NCBI RefSeq assembly: GCF_954871325.1 | Contig: NC_088776.1 | Span: 24,290,508 to 24,354,507 of the forward strand | Source of the DNA: Gordionus sp. m RMFG-2023 | Taxonomy: Eukaryota > Nematomorpha > Gordioida > Chordodea > Parachordodidae | Direction of reading: 5' to 3' | Length of the DNA: 64,000 nucleotides | In this document: in pieces, positions 25,968 through 37,900 of the stretch | How positions within the stretch are numbered: the stretch's first letter is position 1 | How the letters are laid out: the number at the start of each line of letters is the position of its first letter | Notes under the pieces: model-generated | What the model was told of the DNA's origin: nothing | Database searches by the model: none | The model's input: only the letters and a program-made list of their open reading frames with translations | Position numbers and translations under genes: made by a program

Positions 25968-28900
25968 GTTTGATTTCTTCTATTACATCTATATGCTATT
26001 CTTTAATTTTATATAAATCAGCCAATATTTCTGAAATCAATTTAATAAAATTGAACCTTATTACTTATTAAAAATAAAATTTTTATTTTTTATAATTAGA
26101 AAAATTGTACGTCAAAAGCTAAACCTAGGACTCCTTGTATCCAAATCGAACACATCCTATCTAAGCATGAAATACAATCAAGAGTGTGGTCTAAGTGCCA
26201 ACCATATAATAAATGTCAAAGGCAGAACTAACAGGCTTTTATCAGAATACGATAACAATCATGATGACGATGATGGCAATGTAAAACTCATAGTTAGAAA
26301 TAGGGGTCATCAAGATACCTCCAAATTTACTGGAGTTAAATATCGTAAAGAATTTGACAAGAATGGATCAAATGGGTTAATATTTTTAAGTTTTTTATTA
26401 GAGCTCAGCTTTTGACCGATCTTTGTCTGCCAATAAAAATTTTACTCGGCCTGGTTTAAATATAAAATTAAAATCAAGGTCCCGATTGTTTGAGTTTGGT
26501 CATATCAGACTTGAATAGACTTTTGCAGGGGTTTATTTTTTATATGTTGACATGCCCTTGTTTTATAAACATACCTACTTATTTAATCAATATTTTATAT
26601 CAATCAATAATTATTTTTTTCATTATACTATTTGTTTAGAAATTGCAACATGAGTGTAGTTACTCCTATGGTAAAAAGCGTGTTTCAATCAGTTTTTAAT
26701 AGCGAAATGACTTCAAACGAAAGGCCATCATCAACATTTGTTAGCCTACCGAAGGTTATGGAAAATAATGGTACACGGTTAATCAAGATCAAAACTATGA
26801 TAAGCGAAAATTCGCGACTTGAACAGGATTCTAAAAGATCAGGAGTTGATTTGGAATCCAACTCTAACTTAAATTGTACTGATGGTAAGATTGAATTAGA
26901 ATCAAATAATAATGATGTAGATGAAATAAGTGACGTGAGTGAGTTGGAATCAACATCGGATCTTGAAATTGACCAAAAGGCAGAAGAATCTGATAAAAAT
27001 ATAAAACCGTGCATTCAAAGCTCTGATATCAATAGCCTCAAACATTTCTTAGATTCAATACCTTTCGATCTTGATTTTAATCCTATCCCTATTGTTTATT
27101 ACACCAATACGATAACAAAAAACATTAAAAATTTAGACTTTTCGCTGGAAGGCGAATGTTATGATATGCAAGCAGAAGTGACTAATCACAAAAATTTTAA
27201 ATGCTATAGAAGGTTGACCGCTAACCAGAAACGAACTTATGATGATGCTAAAGATAATCTGCAAATAGCTAGTTTAGAGGTTTGATTTAATTTAAATCTT
27301 ATAATAATATATTTGCTTGTATGTATAATAGTTAAAAACGGGGGATTTTATTGTCGTGCTTTTATCGCCAATAAACGATAATGATATCCATAGTTCTCAA
27401 GATCTCCACACAGATATCTCTTACATTCCAGACAATTTTGAAAATTTTGTACTCCTTAGAATAGCTTATTTTAGCCTTTCAGACCGTTCGCAAACCCTTA
27501 CCAAATTAGATTGTCTGAATAACTGCTCAATAACTATCCATGCCATTCGATATCTGTAAGCATCAAGCAGCTAAATATATATTCTTTTTTCATAATATTA
27601 GGGTACCGCTATATAAAGTTATTTTAAAAATAGATTAAATTTTTATTCTGCCTAAGGAATAAGAATTTATTGAATTCAAGCGTTTGTATTTTTATTTTGT
27701 GTGCTGAACTTTTTAAAAACGGAACATGATGAATGAAATTTTTGGGTCATGGGTATAGGAATTAGGGCTATACATGCATTTCGACTTTCTCAACCAATAT
27801 TACCAGCAATCTGCTTACATTAGCAGAGATCAAAACAACTATTAAATATAAACTTGAAAATTTTAGTCCCAAATGAAACGTCCACTAACGGTCAATTCGC
27901 ACCCATCATTTTCGATTTTTTAAAATGTATGACATATGAAATACAAACGATTGATCCAAGGAATTCATGTTCTTTAGGCATATGCGTTTAGAAATTTTTT
28001 AATATAACTGTCCTTTTTAGGGTATTTAAGTTTTTCATGATTTTTTTGCCTTTTAAATCATATTTTTAATTTTTAAATTTTTTATTTATTTTTATATAAA
28101 TTTATTTATTTTTTAATAGAATGAAATAAATTTTCAGTTAAATTATTTTCGCAGTAATTAATTATAATAGAAACCTCGATACAGCTTAACTGATGTTAAA
28201 GAATGATTGGTATCAATCGATCTTATTTTTAATAACTGAAATTAGAAACTAGAAAACAATTTAAAAATTATTAAGAACACATGTAAGTTCCTTAGCGTTA
28301 TTCGGATCTCGTAGCATTTTTAATTTCAAGGGAACGGAATCGAAAAAAAGAACAAAACTTTATTTTTAAATTATTTTTTTACCTACAATAATCCCCCATT
28401 TTGATATATCGGGCTGGGCAGTAATAATATCGATTGATACCGGATATTTAAAAATCGGGCCTGTCTTATATTCGAAATTTTGGTATGCTCCATATGATCT
28501 TGATCTATGCCCGCAATTAAAAGATAATCAAGATAAAAAATTACTTCTATATACATTCTTTCAAAGATATATTAATTGATTAATTTACATAATTACACCA
28601 TAAGAAAATGTAAAAAAGTTATTTTCAAGTTTTTCAAATTTATTTTACCCGCTAAAAATTAAATTAAATTCTTTTTTTTTACTTGAACTAGTAATTGCTA
28701 TATTTGTATCCTATTTATAAACTAAACGCTCCGAAGATTTTATAAAATTTAGTTTTTTTTAAAGTCCTGCTCAGACCTAGCCCACCTAACTTGGATCTAT
28801 CGAAACTAGGGCTGACATTTTCTCAGACTCGGTCAGATTCAAATCTCGATTTTAAGGATTATTTCAGACCGGTCACGTTATAATTTTTGTTGATTTCGTT

Positions 28901-31900
28901 AAAATAGCCTCCTTATTCAAAATTCCAATTAAAAAAATCTGATCGAATTCTGCCCTATTTCTAAAATAAGATTTCGAAACGGTCGGACAAAATTTATATA
29001 TTTTTTTTCTCGGCGGACTGGAAAAATTGGTTCGATTTAGTGCTCTAGATTGAAAAAATACCTTATAAATTTTTGCGTTAATAATATGCAATTTTATAAT
29101 TAAAAAACCTTTATTCATTTGTAAGCCAACCCTCTTTAAATGACACCTTAAAAAAAATATTTATCGAAGGAGAAGTTGCGAAACTATTTTAGGCGAAACC
29201 GGTTTGCTCAATGAAATATTTTTAGCTACCAATGAAAAATGTATGAGGGACATACAGTTGAATCAAATATTTTGCAAAATAAATTTGGTTAAATACTTAG
29301 GAACTAAGCTAAATGAAGACGATATAGTACAAATATCGGATGAAGACTTTCAAAACGGTAAGTATTATTTTTTTTTCCTATTTACCTTAATTTGAAGAAT
29401 TGTTCGAACGTAGGTCTTTATAACCGGTTCGGTGGCTATTTTGTAATTAAATTATAAATAATGTATAAAATTAAATCTAAATGATGGTGATGTTGCCAAC
29501 AAGTTAAATAATAATTTTTTTGCAATTATGAAATTTACTTATTTATTTTAAACTAAGATGATAAAAAAATAAGTAAGCAGCATACGTATTTTCAAGTTTT
29601 AAATTATTATCTTCTGATATTGGCCTTCGACCCTCAACTTCTTTAACTGAATGTATTTCAGTTACTTCTTTTTACTGATTCAATATTTACCGATCAACCT
29701 ACCCAACTCTGATATTAAAATTGAATTAATAATTTGTATCTTAATCTTTCTTATATATACTATTTTAAATATTGAAGACCATGGAAATAATAAAAGTTAA
29801 TTTAAATTATATAAAATCTATTTTAACCTTAGCTAATTTATGTAAAATTGAAGATTTTATATGAGTTTATTTTAATTAGGTATTCATTATAAAAAGTGTT
29901 ATGACTCTAAGCACGCCCGTTTTGAGGATATAGACTTTGGAAGGATGGAATCTGTATTTTATAATTCATTACACGAGGATATCATTTGTCCCATATGTGA
30001 ATTGAATAAAAATGATACTGAAGTAATTATGACTGTTTTCGATGCATATTTTTTTAAATATATAGTATACATTATCTCAAAAATGATTTAAACATTAAAT
30101 CGTTGATTTTACTTTATACTTAATATCTATTAAGGCTTTGTGTTAGTTGGGGTAAGTTTATACGATATGGCTGAGATTAGTTTAAGTTGTTTAGTTCAAA
30201 TTTATTTTTCCGTTTAATTGTTTCATTATTTAAGTGAGTATAACTAAATTTTTAGACACAATTAACTCGCTTACCAAAAAAAAGTTTAGAACACCATTCC
30301 CCGAGGAAATATTAGAAATTCAATCGCACGATTCCAAGATATTTGACAATGATTGTACGTTGATTCAACGAGCAATGCAAAATATAAAGATTTCTAAACA
30401 TCCCTTGAAGTGTTACAAGCGTATAAGATGGAAAGGCCAACTGTATAATTTAGGAGACTGCATATTGTTAGATGCTAACCTTTTCGGGGAACATGGGAAT
30501 GCTATACGTTTTATCCCTAATAATATTCAAGGTACTCGTGGAAAAAAAATGGAATCGTTAGAAAATAAAGGCAATAAAAATTTTATTACAGAAAATGAAA
30601 CTCAAAATGTGTTTAAATATTACCACAAGCCAAATTACTTACTCGACTCGAATTCGATAAATTGCGAAGAAAACAATTCTAAAAATAAGGAGAAATATTA
30701 TCACGTCACCGAAAGGTATCATTTGAGGTCCGTCGAAAATAGTGCCAATCAGATCCCTCAAGATTTTCTAAATATCCATGATTTAAATGATCTCGATCAA
30801 TACTCTTCACAAGTTCATTTGAATCATGTCAGAAATCCTGAAGATTTATATATTGGCAAGTGCTTAAATTATAATTTTTCCAAATACGTTTCTCTGGATC
30901 CATCTGAAAAAATTGAGTATGATTATGCCCTTTACCCAGAATTGTATCGTAAAACTAAGAACTCTAATTGCAAAAAGGAACAGCTTCAATGCAATCAAAT
31001 AATGACGGCTGATGATTGTCCTAAACCCTTGGCCCCTTTTCAGATTCTAAACATATTTAAACAATCTTCGTCTCACAATACCAATGGTTTAAATCTTATT
31101 CTGAGGAAGTTTTATAGGCCCGAAGACACCTTAACTGGTATAATAAATAAATACTTCATTTTATTTATTTAGCAAACAATTTCTGTTATTCAATATGATG
31201 TATAATACAATTTAGTTTAAAAATGAATATCAGCTTTATTTTTTTAAATTTATTATATCATCAAACAAATGGTAGAATCCAATGACATAGCTGGGATTCC
31301 ATACTAAATCGATAACTTTTCGACCCGACCTTTTTAATTTTGATAAAATTTTGCATACTAGGAGAATACCAGTAGAAGACATCGAAATATATGTCATTTC
31401 GTAACTCATTAAAGGCCTTTTAGTAAATATTTAGGATTTTTTAAAAATAATTATGATGCGGTTTTTATTTACATTTAAATTTTGAGCCTGAAAGTCCGCC
31501 CGAATTTCTTTGAATTTAATATTTTATTATTCACTTACATCATATCTTTTTGTAAAAAAATTTAAGCCTGGGACAGCCATGATTTTTTTTAGTTATTGCG
31601 ATTTAAAAAATAATCAATGAATATTTTTATGGCTCTACTATATAAAATAACTTATTTTTTTTTAAATTTTTAATTTTTTGAAATTTTTTCCATATTTAAA
31701 CATAAATAAGATTTTTCAGCATTAATAACATGTAATGAGATTATTCCGCTGCGGTTATAGTCATTTTTTTCTTGTAAAATTTTTTAATTTTCGTAATATT
31801 ATTTCATTCATTTTTTATTTTTAGACAATTTTTTCTGCCAGCACATTTTTATGTTCTAGATCTAATTTTTTTAATGTCAAGTAAGACTCTTATATCTACT

Positions 31901-34900
31901 CTATGGCTCTCTATTTCTATAACATCGGTTTTATATATCAATGCATTTTGATAATCTAGTAATTGTACAGTAACCGTATCATAAATAACTTGCATATTTT
32001 TTTAGTAAATTTAAAAAAATAAAAATATTATAATTTATTTTCAAAATATTAATTAAAATATTAGCTTGAAATTCAAGAAGATATATTTAAATTTTAATGT
32101 CAAAACAGAGATTTACGAGGCATGTCTTGATTATTTTGTTTACAAATTTCTTGGCCTCCCCGGCTTGTTAAATTTAATCTCTAATTAGAATATAAAATAA
32201 TTTTTACCTTTTGAATATCATCTGCATTTTTTGGTCAAGGAGTGGAGGATTCAAATCCCAAAATACACCCTCTGGTTGAATCTAATACTCTTGTTTATTA
32301 TTTAATAGAAAATAAATGAACCGAATATTAGATTCCATACGAAAAGAACCGGTTCTTCACGGGTGAGAAACTAAAAATTTAAGATATACGGGTCCCTTTT
32401 TAAAAATACGAATTATTTATGTTTTATATATACTAAATCGATATTATGATTATTATTTCCTCAAAGGTGTAAATTCAGAGATTGTTTCCGATTTTAATGT
32501 AATTTACAGTTCTGACGATGTTCTTATAGTGCCCTTTCATGATGATTTGGCTTACGTTAAATGCTTGGTGAAATATCGGGATCCTAATGAAAGCTCAAAA
32601 ATCGAAGGAAATATTTCGAATATGGAAACGAACACTTTTTACGAGGATGACTTTTTCAGTTTATGTTCCACCTCCTCATTGATGAAGAAATTTAATTCTA
32701 GCGATCTGCAATATTTGCCAAAATTTTATTTTGAGCATCACTACGATGCCTTTTTGGGTAAGCTATATTCTCCACCTATCATCCCCTCACGTTGTACTCG
32801 AATATCTCCCTATATAAATAAAAAATTCATGGATAATGACGAGGAATTTATTCCAACCTCAAAAGTGTTAAAAAATCTTGCAGACCTAAAGAGACCTTTG
32901 AAATGTATGGATATATTCGCTGGCTGTGGAGGTTTAAAATAAATTAATCAATCCTGCATTTTAATTAAGATAAATGCATTAATTATGTATTTAATAAAAT
33001 TCGTATGAAATTTAATGATATATATTTTATTTACGAAGTGTGGTTGACAAAAAATAAACAAAATATCTAAAGAAGTACCGTTTTTTAATATCGAAATTGA
33101 CGTTAATTATTAAATAGGACCATCCAATTTATAAAAATGGCAGATAAAATTCTCGAAAAAGTTAGAATATCGGTACGCCTAATTAAATACCAGCTACCAA
33201 AATATATGCTAAAAAAATAAAAATAATAATGAATAACCTAATAACTCTTACTATTTTTCCATTAAATTTTATTTATTTATATTTAAAAAATTAAGGGTTG
33301 TCTAATGGATTAGAATTATCCGGAGTTTGCGAGTCGCATTGGGCCATTGAGAACGATATTAAAGCTGCAAACTCCTTTCGAGTTAATCACCCGAAAGCTA
33401 CTGTTTACACCCAAAATTGCAATAAATTATTGCGTATGATTATGGAGGTTATTTTTTCCCCTTCTAATATAGATAAAAAAACTGATATAAGAACACTATA
33501 ATATCCATGCTTACTGAAGGCAATAGAAATTTAAAAGTTATAAGATTAAGATTTCTGATCCATGTTAGTAAAATTGTAAAGGTGATAAATATTTGTTATA
33601 ATAGTTTTATGGTTTTTTAAAATTTTGTATAATATAAATTAATAAAATTATAAAAAATATCTTTAAAAGGGCAATAAATACAACGAAAATGGCCAAAAAT
33701 TACCTGACCCAAAGGCTTGTGAGGTCGAATTTTTATGTGGTGGCCCACCGTGTCAAGGTTTTAGTGGTATGAATCGTTTTAACTACCGAAGTTATTCAAA
33801 AATTCAGGTACCATTACTTTAATATACAATTTTTAAATATACTCATTTTTATTTAATTTCTTCCTTACATTCAAGTAGAAAAATGGAATTTAGTTTAAAA
33901 TTAAATTAAGATCCTGCCTTTGGTCTGAACCTCACCTTAGTTTCGGAAGTGTAAAACACTTTAAAAATTTTTTTATTTTAGAACTCTCTCATAGCTACTA
34001 TGCTTAGTTATTGCGAGGTCTTTCAACCCAAATATTTTTTATTGGAAAACGTCAAAAACTTCGTATATTACAAAAATGCCGCCGTGCTAAAATTGACTTT
34101 ATCTTGTTTGGTGAAAATGGGTTATAATTGTAGTTTCGGAATATTACAGGCTGGCTCATATGGAATACCTCAATCTAGAAAGCGGTAGGCACCTTATAAA
34201 TTTATATCCTCTATCCAAATTATTAATGAAACAAGTAAAGGGTAACTCCTTATATTTGTATAACTCGATATGGTTTAATATAATGAACAATAGCGTTAAA
34301 AACCTCAATTGCCACGATATCTATAACGGCTGAAAAATTTTAGGCAAAAAAATTGTTTTTGAGATTTCAGGGTTCTCTTTTGGAAAAATATCGAAGTTTC
34401 ATGAATATTTCTGAAATAAAATCTTGATTTAGTAGTTTTTAAAAATCGGCTAAATCACCATTTTTAACAACACTAATGGACAAATAACGAATGAATAATC
34501 TTTTTATAATAGTTTAGCTTATATTGATTTAAATGTTAATTATTTGAGAAAATTTATTATAAGGTTAAAATTATACTTATCTTTATTTATTATAAGGTTA
34601 AACCCGATAATCTTTTAGCACACATAATTAAAAACGGTATGAATAATGTTTACTCACAACTATTTAACATAATCACGTCAAATTTTTTTTAAAAAATATT
34701 TGTACATAATCTATGATGTAAACAATTTTTTTATTTTTTTGCTTGAAAGAATATTTATATGATATGAATATTACAAGCTCCTTTATATATTCAGAAAAAT
34801 TATCCACTTTTTTTTGTATATTATGTTTTAAAATATACAATAAAGGGCATTTATTATAGCATCAAAATCAGGTCTAATATTGCCTTCCTTCCCTAAAGCA

Positions 34901-37900
34901 ACTCACACTTTTCCCATAAAGGCGCTCGCTACCTCTGTTATAATAAACGGAAAGAAGGTTAGCTTTTTTTATTAATGTACATTTCTTTAATTAAATGAAA
35001 CTTGTTATGATTATTTCATATCATTTTATAGTATTCAACTGAAGCCTGTAGTAACGTTATATCAGCGCCTTTCCTTAGAGTTACGATAAGAGACGGAATT
35101 TGTGACCTTCCTGAGATCAAAAACGGTTGTAACTCCGAACTCATGCCATATTCCCATTCTCCTCAATCTCACTATCAAAAATTGGTTTTTTAATTGTATA
35201 ATTATTTAATGATGTATCCAGGGTTGGTTACAAAGTTACAAATAATGTTCCATTACAGGCAGTGTTAAGTTACATAACGTAGCACTCCTATAATTATATC
35301 AATTTGTAAATGTAAAGAAGAACTCTGGAACCATTACATTTTTTGAGTAGCGTGTTTATTTTTCGCTATTTTTAATTTATTGGTTCGGTGGTCAACATGA
35401 TACTACGTTAGCCATTGTTATTGTCTTAAATACTTATTATTTTTTATTGGTTATTATACGTAATTAATTGGTGTAAATTGATTTTGTGATTTTATACCTC
35501 TAAAGTATGCTTTGTATTAATCTAAATTGTTTTTCAAATATATATAGATAAAGGATTATAATAGAAAAACAATTTTTCGTTCGATTTAAAATAAAAGATT
35601 ATTTGATCTATTCTTGCGTTGATTTGATCTTGGGATAAAATTAAATTCATATGGAGAAAGGAGGCTCTTAACACATTCATTCATTTGCACCCCAACAAAT
35701 TGATAAAAATTTAGAACACGAATCATGATATTTTTAAAGAAGGCCAAATTTGTAGATAATAACGAAGTTAATGTCGAAAAAGATGAATTTAAATCAACAC
35801 TTCTACAAATGATTTTTTTTTATTTCCAGAGTTGGAGTTAGTCTCCTGAGATCAAAACGATAGTAATTCCGAATTCATGCCTTATTCCCATGTTCCTCAA
35901 TCTCACTATCAAAAATTGGTTTTTCAATATAGAATTTTTCGATAATTATATATTGGTGTATCCAGAGTTGGTTAAAAGTTGCAAAAAATGTCCATTACAG
36001 GCAGCGTTAAGTTACATAATGTGACGCTCCTATAATTCTCTCAATTTGTAAATGTAACGAAAAGCTCTAACCATTAAATTTTTTTGAATTACGTAACGTT
36101 TATTTTCGTTATTTTAATTTATTCATTCATCCATTTGAACCCCAAAGTGATAAAATTTTAGAAAATTATGATATTTTTAAAGGCGAAATTTGTAGATAAT
36201 GACGAAATTAATGTCGAAGAAGATGATTTTAATATCAACACTTCTACAAATGTTTTTTTTATTTCCGGAGTTGTAGTTAGACTACAAAGAATTCAAATGT
36301 CGAGATTGAAGTTTATATCTGACAAATATGTACTGAAACAGAAAAAATATAGGAGAAAAGAAATCTATTAAACTTAATTCCAAAAAATCTAAATTAAAAA
36401 CTACTAACTAGCCTTCCAAATCTAATATTAAAAATATTCAAAATATAAATTTTTATTGAAAAGTATTTTTGATAAAAAATTCATAAACAAAATTTTTTAT
36501 TAATTTCATCGTAAAAAAATTAATCCGTGAAAAAATTAATGATCCTAATCTTCATTTTACAAAAAAAATGATAATAATCAAAATGTCAATCATTAATAAT
36601 AAAAAAAAAATAAGTTACAAACTAGGACAAAAATGTCAATCATTAATAATAAAAAAAAATAAGTTACAAACTAGGACAATATCTTTATGATCCATAACTG
36701 GAAATTAATATACTGCATAAATATCCGATAATCAAAAAATTTTTATTTGCTTTAATACAAATTTATCATCCTCCACTCCCGTCGGTCCCTTTTTTTTCTT
36801 TTGCTAATTTGATTTTGACCAAATAGAAGATTAAGTGACCTATTTGAAATTTTTTTTCTTTTATCAATACTTAAAATCATAGGCGTAGCCAGGGGGGGGG
36901 CAAGGGGAAATTTCCTCCCCTTCAGAAATTTATCACTTTTTTAAATATCATTTTTAGCTATAAAAAATATCCCCCTTAGCCCTCCCCCCCACTCCCTGAC
37001 CCTCAAATATGTATGCATATATCTTAAATAATAATTTAAAAGAAAGAATGTAAAAGTTGATATTTTTTTATAAAACTAATCATCATAATTTATAGATTTT
37101 GGGGAAAATAAATTTATAAATATATAAAATGAACCAAAAATGTTTTTTAATAAATGGAATATAAGCCAAGGATAAGTCTTAGGACAGAAGTGAAATGTAT
37201 TATAATTATTAATAATAGATCTATAAAATTACTAAATAATATAATATATCAAATATAATTTTTTATAAAGTGAGTAATTTTAATTTATTTATCTTAATAA
37301 AAGTAAAATATAATTATAAAACTATTGATAAAATTAAATCATAAATTAAAAAAATATTAAAGCACAATATAAACAGTGGAATATTATATGTCGTCGATTT
37401 ACAATATATCTAATTATCAAATGACAATCAAGTATTTTTACCAATATAGCGAATTATATATTTTACAGAAAACTATAAAATATTGATAAGGACATCAGAA
37501 AATATCTTTTAAAGACATTGTGGGATGAATAATATGAAGATTAAATTTATATATACCTAAATAGAATAGATGGCGTTAAATAATTGTATGCATATTGTTG
37601 CTATATTTAATATCAAGAGCATTGATTAGTAAATTTTGTCAGATTATTAACTGTAATATATTCTCTAACTGTCAAATATGTCTGTAAAAGTGGAATTTTA
37701 CCTAGTATTTTATAACTAATTCTATATAGTAGAGTAAAATCAACTATATGTCTACTTACTTATTATAAATAAATTTCTTATAATTGTTTGGAATAAATTA
37801 TTACCATGTTTTATATTAAGGTATATACAATACAAGTAATTTATTATATTTTTATTTTATATAAACTAATAAAAATATATTTCATATTTGTTCCAGGCTT

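Noticed and set aside
30234-30284. Extension of DNMT1 exon 12 upstream to 30,234
   Set aside because: Neither AG there keeps the phase from exon 11, whereas an acceptor at 30,283-30,284 does and gives a better match to the human protein.
36168-36371. 67-codon open frame with an acidic [12 protein letters not shown] stretch
   Set aside because: A related but changed copy of its first half lies at about 35,725-35,830 and neither fits the DNMT1 phases. It is part of the local duplication, probably not an exon.
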